A DNA stretch of 64,000 nucleotides, from contig JBBPSI010000027.1 in the NCBI GenBank assembly GCA_038093515.1, positions 62,001 to 126,000 of the forward strand. The letters are read 5' to 3'. This document shows, in pieces, positions 1 to 12,196 of this stretch. Each line of letters begins with the position of its first letter. Positions within the stretch are counted from its first letter, which is position 1. A program made the translations under genes and the position numbers. The notes under the pieces were generated by a model. That model ran no database searches. It saw only the letters and a program-made list of their open reading frames with translations, and had not been told where the DNA came from. The stretch is from Butyriboletus loyo (lineage: Eukaryota; Basidiomycota; Agaricomycetes; Boletales; Boletaceae).

Positions 1-570
1 AGCTATAATGTCGAGATCGACCACACGCTCGACACTCTGCCAACCTCCGTCTCGATTGCCGCCTTGACCAAGTAGAGCAATTCCTTGGGAGACAGGGTTC
101 GGTTTGATCTAGTCAAGCGCCGCGAACAGCGATGGACACGATACGCAAGAAAGGGACTCCATAAAGTCCCATCCCAACGTTCTTGCCTAGCGATCTGCCT
201 GACGATGCCCGTCGGTCGTCGATAACCTGTTTCATGTGCGAGATCGCACAGATGCACGACGGTGGTTAACATCGGTATCCCACCTGCGCTTGTATGATGC
301 GTCTCTGCTCCGACGTGGCACGGCCTGGAGCTAAGGCCGAGGCCGACGAGAGCGAACTGGGACAGGCCCGACGGCTGATATCTCCACTGCGTCGTCTCGA
401 TCGTGCGAGACGAGGTATCCCGCAGCGTCACGACGATGCTTGCGAAAGGTCACTGATATATGATCGACGAGCACGTCGATAGACACGTAGCGTGTCTTGT
501 ATATGAATGTTATATGCACGGCAGCAATACTTGTAGTTGATCGAATGATCAAGTCGTCCGAGCTGGCCAT
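1..570 (-). CDS. Possible partial hypothetical protein at the left edge
   Basis: A minus-strand reading frame could begin with an ATG at 570 (N-terminus MASSDDLIIRSTTS) and continue, after an intron of roughly 80 nt, into a frame open from about 431 to beyond the window edge. I do not recognise the product. The downstream part reads as ordinary protein (for example LSPKELLYLVKAAIETEV), which argues for coding. The start would lie 146 bp from the divergent EMC2 start, a normal layout here. The 3' end is cut off by the window, and the exon structure is a guess. It could also be non-coding. Confidence 0.3.
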
Positions 571-716
571 TCTCTAAATGTCGTGTGCGGTGATCAACGA
601 GAGCCAAATAGATTGTGAATATGCCTCCTTGTCATCGGTATCGTTGTTGAAGAAATAGTACTTGCGAGGTGACTCGAGGTACGGGGAATTACGTAAAAGA
701 CTTGAACCTGTTCACG

Positions 717-1937
717 ATGAGCGTCCAGTCTGCCTTGGACCAACTCGCGACCTACCGCGCACACAGCACACGTGCATCCCAGGACATTTTCGAAAAAGGC
801 GCGTCCATACTCCAGAACAATGCTCTTCATAAGATGGGAGACGACAGTACGTTTGCGCACTTGGCCCTCGAGGACCCAACTCTGACCACGTCATATCCAC
901 ACTCACGTTCACGTTCTTGACAGGCTGGGCGTTTCTGGAGCAGCTCGCACTCGCTGCGATAGACGTTGGACGGTTGGACGTTGCAGACGTATGTACGTGT
1001 CTCTCCGGGGCTCGAATGGCTGCGCTTACACACCTGTCTCGTTTGACGCCAGCAATGCCTCGGGAAGCTCAGCAGCAAGTTCCCGGATTCACCACGGGTA
1101 GACTGCCTCACAGGCATCCGCATAGAAGCCACCGAAACGCCAGAAAACGCTCTCAAATACTATGCTGAACTATTGGAAGCGGATCCTACCAATGCGGTAT
1201 GCGGACCAACGTGATCGAGCTGCTCGTCGTGTTCTCATTTTCGTTTTTCTTTTCCCAAGGCAATATGGAAACGCCGGATTTCGATATTCCGACGAACAGG
1301 CAAGATCGACAAGGCGGTTCACGAACTCTCGCAGTACCTCGATACGTTCTATACCGACGTCGAAGGCTGGCTCGAGCTGGCAGACATTTACGCGACGTGT
1401 AACCAGTACGTTTCCATTCCTCCTAACGTTGGCCTGGACCATTGACACTGACAAGCTGGACAGATACGAATATTCCCTGCAATCACTGATGCATGTCCTC
1501 CTGCTCGCACCACAGAACCCATTCTACATCCTGCAAGTGGCAGAAACGGCCTACACGGCCGGCGACCTCCCGTTTTCGATCAAGATGTTCCTTACGGTGG
1601 TTGATATGACCGACAGCGATGATTCCGAGTCGCTTGTCGAATCGACACCCCTTGGGATCACCGTGCGTGCATGGTATGGTGTCAAGCTTGTGAGTACTTT
1701 TGGCATGTTATTTCGAATCGAGAAAGCAACGGTGACTTTATGTAGTGTACGAGACGCATCGCGCAGGACCCACGGCTTGCGACGAACTCTCCCTCCAATA
1801 CGGCCCTTCCGAAAAATGTCGAGATGCTTGATGAGCTTGCGACAGAGCGTTTACGGGTCGCATACTCGAGTTCTGGTCAAAAGGGTGAGATTGCAAAAGG
1901 GAGAGACGAGGTGTTTGCTTGGGTTGCTGTTCCTTGA
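717..1937 (+). CDS. EMC2: ER membrane protein complex subunit 2 (TPR protein)
   Basis: EMC2 is the cytosolic TPR scaffold of the ER membrane complex, an insertase for tail-anchored and multipass proteins. Six exons can be followed: 717-846, 924 to about 990, 1053-1196, 1260 to about 1409, about 1466-1690 and about 1744-1937. Joined, they give about 300 residues, close to the family length. Characteristic stretches are AFLEQLALAAIDVGRLDVAD, ENALKYYAELLEADPTNA, KAVHELSQYLDTFYTDVEGW and LLLAPQNPFYILQVAE, which are TPR helices with the family's usual wording. The ATG at 717 is in frame with the first TPR exon. No signal peptide is seen, as expected for a peripheral subunit. SEC11, another ER translocation gene, follows on the same strand after 233 bp. 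Identification rests on the remembered family pattern. Confidence 0.85.
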
Positions 1938-2170
1938 GTCCATCTTTGCTTGCTTGACGTGCCTGAGCACAATCGCATGGTTGCTGGTGCTGGCAGGCCA
2001 TCGAGGTGTAGTCATTGAAGTACATTATGTAGATGGATCCGTTTGAGGTCTACCGAATTCGTAGTAGCTTTTCGTAACGCTTAGAGGTCGCTTACATAAT
2101 TCAAGGAAGTGTGCTGACTATATGCTACACGCGCGACCGTCACTTCTCCTTTGCCCAGCTCGGTTTTTAG

Positions 2171-3042
2171 ATGTTCGCTGAAGAGTTCAAGACGCTTCGT
2201 AGACTCGGTTTCCGTCACGTCTGTCTCCTTCGTCTCGCATTCGTCACTGTACTGAAGGTACAAACGGGCTTTGCTAGCTTCTCCTCCAGATACTCAACTT
2301 TGCATCGGTCGTCGCATCGGGTTTGATGCTATGGAAAGGATTGGGCCTCTTTTTTAACACCGAGTCGCCGATTGTTGTCGTCCTGAGGTACGAATTTCCG
2401 GTTAGCACAGGGTTATGTCTGTCTGATACACTAACAACCCAGTGGCTCCATGGAACCTGCCTTCTATCGTGGGGACCTTCTTTTCCTGACCAACCCCCCC
2501 AATACACGGTATCGGACCGGTGACATAACGGTGTACAAGGTACCGAACGCGCAGATTCCCATCGTGCATCGTGTACTGGAGACACATGATATTATCGTGT
2601 CCAACTCGACGCGCAAATCCAAAAAAGATTTGTTGGTGCTGTTGTTGTTGTGTACTGCTGTGTGTTTACCATGCCTGGCAGGTTCGCCAAATATGCGCCG
2701 GGACCCAATCAGTTGATGCTCACCAAGGGGGATAACAACCACGTTGACGATGTAGAGCTGTACCAAGGGCTCGACTTCCTTGAACAACGCCACATCGTTG
2801 GCAAAGTCCGCGGGTATGTCTTGTGTGATTGTTGGGTGTTTACCTAATTTCTTCCCCCCAGCTTCTTGCCGTATATCGGATACGTAACTATCGCTATGGT
2901 GCGCGCGACTTTTGTTGTCATCTCCGTGGTGTTCCTGGCCAGATCTGACGGATAAATTTGGTTGTCGCAGAATGATTTCCCGCAGCTCAAGTATGCACTG
3001 TTGGGTGGGCTGGCGTTGCTGGGGTTGATACAGCGCGAATGA
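2171..3042 (+). CDS. SEC11: Signal peptidase complex catalytic subunit Sec11
   Basis: This is the catalytic subunit of the ER signal peptidase, which removes signal peptides from secretory proteins. The sequence shows an N-terminal membrane segment ([20 protein letters not shown]) and the catalytic serine box SGSMEP. The box is assembled across an intron at 2388-2442. The histidine that replaces the bacterial lysine sits in [11 protein letters not shown], and [15 protein letters not shown] is the conserved aspartate region. The C-terminal segment is [11 protein letters not shown] then [13 protein letters not shown], ending QRE and a stop at 3040-3042. At least five exons are needed. The first intron near 2217-2289 is uncertain: either a 32-nt intron (2258-2289) or a longer one is compatible with the frame. 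The third intron probably starts near 2629 and ends near 2681. Confidence 0.9.
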
Positions 3043-3577
3043 TATCGATCAGGACGTAGTGAGGGTTGGGTTTCAAATCTGATACACGTATTTTAAACGT
3101 TCTAGAGCGCTCTGCGGTCTCAGAGCCGATGAAAAAATTGTGACACCGGTTGAAATTGACTCGAGTGAATATTCCCGCGCTGATCGCATGGGTGTGAACC
3201 TGATCACGTGTGGGAATCGCGGTGAACCTGGTGGCCCCTCGACAAAGCGGAACCGCAGACGGTACAAAACGTTGATCCAAGGCTGTGACCACTTCATCGA
3301 TCAAAGAAGTCGCATCGCGTGTTCGAGCCAACCGAGAGGAGGGGTCACCAACCGTAATTACATAATCATAAAAACAAATGGGTGTATCCGGGGTCTGATC
3401 GAGACCCGAAGTAAATGTCCCGCACTGTCAAAGGAGGTGCAATGTGCAACTCGGCTAGTCAAATCGCGACCAACCGTCCCTTTCTTTCTCCCTTTCCTCT
3501 GCCCCATCGCGTCCACACCCTCCACCTTATTTTCCCTTATTTTCCGACTCGTTCGTCGTCTTTGTTCGCCATCTTTC
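3043..3577. other. Intergenic, upstream of the Zn2Cys6 gene
   Basis: This 535-bp gap lies between SEC11 and the transcription factor start. Its last 120 bases are pyrimidine-rich (C/T tracts), typical of a fungal core promoter and 5' UTR. No convincing gene or repeat was seen. Confidence 0.5.
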
Positions 3578-6500
3578 ATGGACACGTCCCCGCTCCCCGA
3601 CCCTCCGTCCCAGCACCACCTCCACACCGGCCCCGCTCCATCTACTGGCCCGTACGTCCGCTCTTGCTCCTTCTCATCTCCCCCTCATCTTTCACAGCCA
3701 AATCCGTTCGCGAGTCACCGTCGTCTGTGCGGAGGTCGGTAAATCCTCCTCATTCATTCCCACATCTAATCCCCCCCCCCAGTGCAAGCGTCTCAAACTC
3801 AAGTGCGACCGACGCACCCCCTGCGGGTCATGCACCAAACGCGACACAGTTGCTAGATGTGTTTATTCGCCTGCAGCTGCAGAAAAAGTGTCTGTACTCC
3901 TGTCATTCTTTCCTTCTCACCCTTTCCTCACCTCCTCCCACCAGCGACCTGCACTCCCTCAACAACCGTCTTATACAAGTCGAGTCTCAGCTCGCCCAGT
4001 TTACCGCGCCAGGTGCACGCTCACATAACTTTTACCATCAACTACCCGGTCCATCGACACAGTCTGATCGCCCCCTGCTTGCAGTCGGGCAGTCTGGCTC
4101 TTCCCTCGCAATATCGCTTGATGACATCACTGCCATATGGCTCGACGAACTCGATCTCGGCAAGGATATTCTACCTGTTCAATCGCCTCCGTCCTATCCA
4201 TCCTGTCGTACTTATGCACCAAATCCTGTCAAAGTCGAACCAGCACCTACCATTCTTCCTTTCCACGACACTCCCAGTCCTTCTGACCCACCCGTACATC
4301 TTCTTCTCCCCCCGCTCACCGCTTACTATGCTTCCTCCTCGCCCACTGTGACAGAATCTCCGTCCGTCAATCCACGGTTACTTGTGCATCTCCCCTTTGC
4401 GCCACGAAGACGACAAAAACTCTACGACAACGTGGAAGATGTTCTCAAGATGCACCCTTGCTTCAATTTCAAGCACTTCAAAGACCGTGCAGAGGCAATG
4501 TTCAAGTGGTCCTCAGAAGCCGACGGATGCGATAATTCGCTTACTGACACCCCGACGACTCAAAATGGGGCTAGCGGCCCGCTCTCAACCGCTAGCAAGC
4601 TAGAAACCGCCCGTGCAATATTTTTTGGGTCCCCTACCACGCCCGCTTCCAGTCGCACTTCGTCCACCCCAAAGCCCACCCTCTCCCTTTTTGCAGCTGT
4701 GGCAGCAGCTTTCGCACTAGGTACGTTGGTTGACAGAGAGATTGCCGAGGAGGAAGCCCGTTTGGTTGTCGCTCATGGTGACAGCGTGACTCCGGATGAT
4801 TCGTCATCTCGCCCACCCACACGGAAGAAGCCAGATCTGCTCCCCATCCCGAACAAAAAATGCAAAGGCGTTGCCAAGGATGCTGTGTGTTCCCCTGCCG
4901 CACTCTTCGCACTTTCCCAACAAGCGTTATCGTTGTTTGAAAAGTCAAGTCCGTACGATCTAGATTTTCTCGCGACCATGATCCTCCACGTGCTGTACGC
5001 ACTACATGACAGCAGAACGCGTGTGGTCTACACCATGCTACCCGAGGCAAGTGATTTCGATCGTTTATGAATGATGGCCGATCACGAGCGCATTTTCTTC
5101 TCCTGCCAGGTTGGTAAAATGGTCAACATAGCTCGCACCATGGGACTTGACATGGATCCTGACGAATTTCCGGGTAAATTCAACCTTTTTGAAGCCGAGT
5201 CGAGACGGCGACTCTGGTGGGATATATTCTATTATGACTTGTAAGTCGTTCATTGCACGTTATTTCCGTGGCTTATATTCGCGGGGGCACCGCAGGTTTA
5301 TATCGGATTATATGGGCAAATCGCCCCTTATTTCGGATGCTGAACACACTACACGCCTTCCCATGGATGTGGACGAAGACGTATTCACTGCAGCCTGTAC
5401 CACCATCCCTCTTCCACGAAGCCCGCTTTCGTTGTTGGAGCCAAATTCCTCAGATTTCAAGTACTTTGGCCTGAAATGCCGGTATATTTACTTCATTCAG
5501 TTTTTGTCCGCCCTATGCTCACTTCTGCAATCAAGTCTCGCACAGTTAGTCAAGGATATTAAAAGACGTTCCCTCAGGGACTCTATCCAGAATGATCCGG
5601 CCGCACACGAGTACTTCACGCTTGAGCAGGCGACCTCATGCGCGAACGAAATCAAACAGTGGCTTGCTGATTTGCCGTTCACATTCCGAATGGATGTCGA
5701 CTCGGACTGCGGGGCCGTGCAGGTACCACGGTCGGATGGGGCCACTCTGCCTACCGCTAACGCCGGCGATCCAATCAACATGTCTCCTGTCCTTATGGCA
5801 CAACGATGCGAGTTGGCGGTCACGGCACAAAGGTTGATCATGAAGGTTTATATCCCCTTCCTGCGGCCATCCTATGGCCACGGGAACTCGACCTCGTACT
5901 ACCAAGCTACGGTTGGCACCTTCACTGCTGCACATGCGATCGTTCGTTCGCTCAGGGCGCTATGTTCGATGTGGAAGCAACGTCCTGATCTTCGGGGACG
6001 ACGACCGATGCCTGCGCTATTCAGCTTTTACTCGTTCAGTAGGGCGCTGTTTGACGCAGCGGTCGCATGTGCGCACAACGTGATCAAGGATCCCAATAGT
6101 GTCTGGGTGCATACCGCTTTCGAGGACGTCAGTTATGCACTCGAGGTTCTGCGAGATCCGATGCTGAACACGGCGCGTGGCCCTATGCGCGGGGGCGTCG
6201 AAGGAGGTGTGCCTGAGGCTATCAGGATCGTCGAGTTACTGCAGCGCAAGGCTGAGAGTGCGTGCCACAACAGCTCGGGTACTTCTTCAGCTGGGTCGAA
6301 GAGAAAGCGCGACGAGATTGAAGCAGACGTAGAACAGCTGCGCAATGGCTTTCGTTTTCCGTTCGTCAGCGCCTCCGTTGTGTCGACCAACGTGCCAATG
6401 TTCACAGCCGATTCTACCACCCCGCTATCCGCCACCGCCACCGCCACATCTGGCTTTCCCTCAGATCAGAAGGCTCAAACGGCCAACCGTGGCAGCCCCG

Positions 6501-7483
6501 CGGAGGAGCAGTCCAAGCGCCCGCCGTCGGCTGTGTCGAAACACGGATCGGATCATTCCAGGTCCAAAGACAAACACGCCAAGAAACTACCTTACCCGCA
6601 GACTGGTATCCGTGTTCGAACTGGAAAGGACCCATCGCCGTTCACCAAACTCTCTGTGTCGCCTGCTGCTCCCGCTCTGCCAAGTGGAGACAGTGAGCCT
6701 CCACCCGTGCGCCAAGTTTCCTCGATAGCTTCGAGTCCGGCTGTGGAACATTCACCATATTCGCAACAGTCAGCCTTATTCCCACCAGTTTCCCAGAGTA
6801 TGAGCGTCCATCATGCATCTGTCCCCCAGAAGCTGGATGGTGGTTCTGCCGATTTCTTAGTCCCCTATAGTGCAGGGGACGAGGTGGTGCCTGCGCAGAC
6901 ACAGATGAACATAGAATTGTCTCTGTCACGGCGGTACTGCCAGACCGAGACGAGCCAGGACGTATCGAGTTCTCAGCCAGTGGCCAAGGTTTCACCAGCC
7001 GTTGCCATCCTGGAGCGACCGCACAGCTGCTCATTCCCTGGCTCGAGCCCTGCGTCGTACGCACCATCTAACGGAAGCTATTCGAGCATCAACTCACCGT
7101 ATACAAACGGTGGTCCGCAGTTCTCCACTACACCTTCACACGAGCAACAAACGTCCTCATTTGACATGTCAGCTGCCACACATAGCTATTATCCCTACGA
7201 TCCACAAACTCAGACTCACTCAATGACGCTCGTTGGGGTGAACCACAGCAGGGACGAAATGTCGTTTCAGATGAGAGACCAAGCGGTGTCACGAAATGGT
7301 GGCCTCTTCCAGTACCAGCACGACAAGGCACATCAGGGCATGTATGCATCGGAACGACACGCCTCTGTACCCCAGTCGCCGTTTACGGACGCGCAGTCGA
7401 TAGCCCAAGCATGGACCCCACAAGCGGGTGCGATCCCGGAGGAAAATGGCTTCTGGCGCTCTTACGATCCCTTCACGGCATAA
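3578..7483 (+). CDS. Zn2Cys6 fungal transcription factor with Fungal_trans domain
   Basis: A binuclear zinc cluster regulator. The start at 3578 (MDTSPLPDPP) is joined to the zinc cluster through introns 3652-3697 and 3735-3782. The second intron falls between Glu and the second Cys of CAEC. The cluster reads CAECKRLKLKCDRRTPC then GSCTKRDTVARC, giving the spacing C-x2-C-x6-C-x5-C-x2-C-x8-C. An intron at 3890-3944 leads to a short dimerisation-type helix (LHSLNNRLIQVESQLAQ). The middle domain carries the family landmarks VGKMVNIARTMGLD, ESRRRLWWDIFYYDL and SDYMGKSPLI, assembled across introns near 5050-5108 and 5241-5295, and YFGLKCR/LAQLVKDIKRR across about 5482-5534. The C-terminal 400 residues are Ser/Pro/Gln-rich and probably disordered. 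The target pathway cannot be told from the sequence. Confidence 0.85.
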
Positions 7484-10400
7484 ATCACGATTCCGCTGGG
7501 GCATTGCGTTTTTTTCTCTCATTTTTTGCTTTATCATCTCGCCTTCTAATTCTCCTCACGCGTAATGTATGCTCATCTCGGGCTTCATACGTCGTCGCTT
7601 TGACGATCGCAGGCATGTAGTTCTGATTGGTATTGGATTCTCTGTGTATTGTATCATGTGGACCACGTTTACTAGTTGCTCACATCCCGTTATCTTCCTT
7701 CTTCCGAGCGGTCTCGAACGTTCCTAGCTATTGGATCTCTTGCTTCGCGTATTCGGCCGAGTACTTATGCCCCGGATACCTCTTGTCTGTCTACGCGTGC
7801 TTATAGCCTTTGAGATCGGTATGGTATATTTTTCGTTGCGGTTCTCAATGTTGGGGGGGTTTCTTTCGTACTTTTTCGTCACTCGAGACGTAATGTAGCT
7901 TTAGGTCAGTATCGGGAATATTTAAAATCGATTTTAATTGGGAAAGGGCGACGTCGGGTGCGGAGATGTTCCTGAGGTGACTCCTGGCCTGGATTGGACG
8001 CGCCTTACATTTATTCGAAGCGCATTACACTGCTGCATGTTGCGTGATTTTTTAATGTAAGCGCGTGTTGTTCGTAACTAAATTGCAAGTACGCGCGAAT
8101 TTAAATATAAATATGCAATGCGTGACAATGCAGATAAGGGTCATAAGGTGACTTGATGGGCCGTCGTGGATATATAGTACGTGGTCTGATTTAAAAAAAG
8201 TAAATAAAATAAACATGTGGTTGAGAAGAATGATGATTAAAAAGCGGTTGCGAAGAGGATGTGCCCCATTCTATATTATAGCCGCTGACAACCTGAATGT
8301 CACCCAGAAAATAGTCCGCACACCACGGATTGATGCGAGGGCCAGGTACACACCACGGAAGACAATGGCGTAAAAACGTGGCTCTGCGAAATCGGCGCGC
8401 CAGACGAATACTTGCTTCTGGCGTGTTCACTGGACGTGGCGCGCCATGAGATCGAATGGGAACTTGATACGGTGTGTCTGTCGATACTTGGCGTTCCACA
8501 ATGAGACCAAGCTGAAGTTCTGATTTCTGAAGCATCCCCGGAATTGTTGTGGTCGGAGGGGATTGGGAGGGGCGACGTCCGAATCGAGAGGTACTCCACC
8601 GATCGGATCCGACCACTTTTGGTGTATATACATACTCGACGGTCAACGTCAACGTTCAATATGCAGCTGGCGTGTCCATGTTCGTTGTCCTGGATGCGAA
8701 GGTGATTATTAGATGAACGTCTATCGCCGCCCTCAACCGGCTACCGTCGAACCCCTTGTAACCCATACCCCTCGGTTTGGGCCGCAAGGTGTGGGTTATG
8801 AGAGGTATGGGTTTCGCGAGAACGAGGTCATCAGCGCCCAAGTAGTACCCCTCGAAAAAAATTAATTGTCATCTAATAGTATTCTTGAGTCAAGTTACTT
8901 TGAATGCTGTTTACGAGGGAAGTAGCCAGTTATTTTAGTATCTTTCATACTCTGCATTGCCAATGCATGAATTTCTCGTCCGAATGCACCCCAAACCCCC
9001 TCCACCTTACGAGAAAAAGGAATGTCCATGACCTTGACAATACCCGAGTGGTCTGCAGCGCCTCGCTATGTCGATGACAGGTACATCCGAACGACCTGTA
9101 GACTCTTCCTCTCCTCCTGCCGCCTCCTTGCCTCCGTCACTGCTTCATATATGCCCTGGTCTATAGCTTCAAACATGTGGTGAGATTCGACAGCTAGATT
9201 AAGGAGCTCGGCGAGGTCCATTCGGTTGGATGTTGGGAATGTGGTGATTGTATTGCTTATATAACTTGCTTTCCTAATTTAGATATGTACTGGTAACGTC
9301 CGACTGTAACCTAGGTTATCGTCATCCAAATGGCTATGGGTTTGCTGCAAACCAACCCGGGAAACACAAGGAGTTATGGGTTTCATGGGGTTCGACTGCA
9401 CCTTCCTTGAGACTGAACCCATCCCTACGGCTCACGGTTTCTGTTTCGACACACTGACGAGAATCGTTTATTGCCACCCCGCAGATCTCGCATTGAATCA
9501 TCCCATTTCAAACGGATGCAACCGAAACGAGACCAGGGTTGCCTTCGTACACGAGATTTCCGATTGGCGCTCGACGCCAGCTCGACCTTTCCTACGGCAT
9601 CACCACGCGTTATTCATTGACGTCGTAGCACGGCAAGCGACCTCCCGGGCGCTGTTGTCTCGTTGTTGCGATAGATGCTTCACGAAACTCAAAAGGGGTA
9701 ACTCATCCGAAGTTACTTTGTTCTTGGGCATGTCGTTCTGTTGTGACGATTCGTATTTAACATGACGCCTCATATACGGACCTAATAAGATAGTATGTAT
9801 GTACTAAATTCGGGGACGGCCGAGGACCACGTTACGGGGTAACTTAGGTAATGCGGCAACACGATTTGCGCATCAGTGGGTTTTGCCGAAAGGACTTGTG
9901 TATCTGCCAGAAGTTCCAGCGGATACTGTCGGGTACCCAGTTGATGAATCACGATGCCAACAAACCTTTTAGAATCAAGGTATAGCTGGATATCGGGTCG
10001 CAACGTGAAAACGTTAGCACTTGGGCGAGCGTCGCAGCGACATAAGAAATATGAATACTAGTGAGAAATATATATGGCTCTCGATGCATGAACATCATCA
10101 TGACAGCGAGTACTGTCAATGCGATATGATACGATGCCAAGAGTCATTTCTACAAAATTGGCCAATGGTCGATAAGTCCAAGGACCATGTAGTGCTGACA
10201 TCGGTCAGCACAGTGAAGGTAAGGATCTAGCTAATACATATGATTTAGCTATGAGCAGTGTCATCCTGAGCAGCAACATTCAAGTAAGGATATTTGGCCC
10301 CAGGGAAGAAAACGCAACATCACAGCCACACCCTCCCCCAATGACAAGTTTCAGTTCTTTAGTGCATTTGCCTCGTCCCTCGCCTGCTCTCGCACGAGAT

Positions 10401-10534
10401 CGACAATCTTCACAACCAGACTACCCATCACTTCTGTCTTGTGCTTGCTCACAGCGAGTACTTCGTCGTGAGAAGCAACTTCAACTGGAGGCAAAGGAAA
10501 GGGTCGGCCGGCGAGCTATGGCGCAGAAATATTC
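7484..10534. other. Gene-poor 3.05 kb region
   Basis: It begins as a probable 3' UTR. An AT-rich stretch (about 7900-8230) with several poly-A/T runs follows. A few open frames of 100-150 codons exist on both strands (for example 8191-8652 minus and 9376-9765 plus). None shows a family motif or joins plausibly to a neighbouring exon. They may be decayed genes or mobile-element remnants, but I cannot name one. Confidence 0.5.
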
Positions 10535-11594
10535 TTAGCGGCAAACGCCAAATGTCGACCAGGCTTCGCGTACCTCTGCCTCAACCTCGTCCCGGATGCT
10601 CCGATACTTTTCCGGTATGACGACCATATTTGTGACGAGGCTAAGCACCATGATTTCAAGTCCTTCCTCGCGTGCGGCAACGACCTCCGGGATGGTACTC
10701 ATACCAACGACATGTGCGCCAGCGTTCCTCAAGAACCGACCTTCAGCTGGAGTCTCGTACGCCGGCCCGGAAACCCAGGCGTAAGTGCCTTCTACCAGCG
10801 CATCACGATGATAATGAAGCTGGTGTGCGGCGAGGAATGCGAGTTTTCGTAATCTCACCGAGTACACATCACCAAGGGGATAAAAGCGGGGGTATTCTGG
10901 GGAAATAAGCGGTCCAAAGGTCGGGTTCATCCCGGTCAAGTTTGGCAGTGCAAAATGATCTTGGATCACGACGACTGAACTTGGAGTCAGCTGAAGTTCA
11001 ACACCCTCACACCCGTACGCACCGGTTCCAACGGGTATATCTGGGACGAGGGATCCAGCTGCATTGGTAACTGGCGATGGCCTCAGTGTTGTCCCTGAGC
11101 AAACATATGATACCAACTCACTAATGACGTGTTTCACTCCCAATCGCTTCATGGTTCGGATCCCGTAGGTCACTACTGCCGGTTTGTGCCCTTCATATGG
11201 ATGGAACTTTTTCGTCCGTATCAATTCAGTGATCGGAAATGAACGGTAAACTAGCGCGAGGACGCACACGTCCGAGCATCGCGACGACCGGGTACTTGTG
11301 TTGGCCCATCAGGCCAAAGGCCAAGGCGCTCTGTTGTCCAACAACTTTGACCCAAGCATAGATCTCAGGTCAAGGGCATCGAGGGACCAAAATATACGCA
11401 CCGGTGCTCTGTCCGAAGCCTGGGAGCTGAGAATAGGGTATCTGCACGGTATCTGAGAGTTTGTTGACGAGGGTGCTGAGACCGGATCCACAGACGATCC
11501 CGAGAAGTGGACTGGGTAGTTTTTGCGCATCCAGGACACCTCGAATTTTCTTGACGGTCGCATCGAGAGGAAGTGGCTCTGTAGGGTGAGGCAT
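10535..11594 (-). CDS. PNP1: Purine nucleoside phosphorylase
   Basis: This enzyme splits inosine and guanosine with phosphate to base plus ribose-1-phosphate in purine salvage. The start at 11594 gives MPHPTEPLPLDATVKKIRG. LLGIVCGSGLSTLVNKL is the phosphate-binding GSGL loop. After an intron the frame resumes as SALAFGLMGQHKYPVVAMLGR, then across a 61-nt intron as FHPYEGHKPAVVTYGIRTMK. Later landmarks are TNAAGSLVPDIPVGT, VVVIQDHFALPNLTGMNP, EGTYAWVSGPAYETPAEGR and VGMSTIPEVVAAREEGLE, the last holding the purine-site residues typical of trimeric PNPs. Two further introns (before TNAAG and before VVIQDH) are needed to restore the frame. Length is about 300 residues, normal for the family. Stop codon at 10535-10537. 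Confidence 0.88.
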
Positions 11595-12196
11595 GATCAG
11601 CGTACAGTACCACGATTTAAATTTTGTGTCCAAGAAGTGGGTAGGATATAGATCTCCAAGGTATCAAAGATCTTGTGTTCCGAGACGTCGCCAAGGTGAT
11701 AAACCTGAAACGATCATGTCCCTCGCGACCTCTTCCCGGATCCCGCCCAATGACAGAGCAAAAGAGGTCGGTGATCGGAACTTCCGTGTCCCCCGCCAAC
11801 AGCAGCTGCAGAACATAGCACTTCAAGTTATATTAGACTGGTGCATGAACTCGTTTTCGACAAGTTCCAACCCTGGATCAATCGTTCGTCATGCAGTGAC
11901 TACATAGCACGACCGTCGAGTCGGACCAAGACCAAGCTCTGCAAACTTCGACGACCAATTTTTTCGTGAGCCACGACTCTCATCAGTGCCATCCTATTTG
12001 GTGAGAAGCGCACAGACTGGCCATAGTTGATACCGACGTCTCAGTTTTGGCCTTATTCGACATATAAACAAGCTATGGACAGCGAAACCCCGTCCAACAT
12101 TTCGCAGCGTGCTGAAAGTCTTGCTTGATGTTAGCCCGCAGCCTTTTTTCGATTTTGCAGCCCCTCCAGTGTTTGAAAGATTAATACGGCAAGGTC
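11595..12196. other. Divergent intergenic region
   Basis: This 600-bp spacer lies between the divergent starts of PNP1 (-) and the membrane-protein gene (+). Small open frames on both strands have no recognisable features. It is probably the shared promoter region; no specific operator was recognised. Confidence 0.4.

Noticed and set aside
7558..7563. Other ACGCGT copies (for example 7558, 12250, 34050, 42090)
   Set aside because: Single copies in coding or 3' regions, near the number expected by chance; used only as background for the MCB argument.
8191..8652. Minus-strand open frame of 153 codons, possible transposon remnant
   Set aside because: Contains no reverse transcriptase, integrase or transposase motif and no flanking repeats that I could see.
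9376..9765. Plus-strand open frame of 129 codons
   Set aside because: No family motif, Cys/His-rich random look, no partner exons or promoter features; it lies within a gene-poor region.
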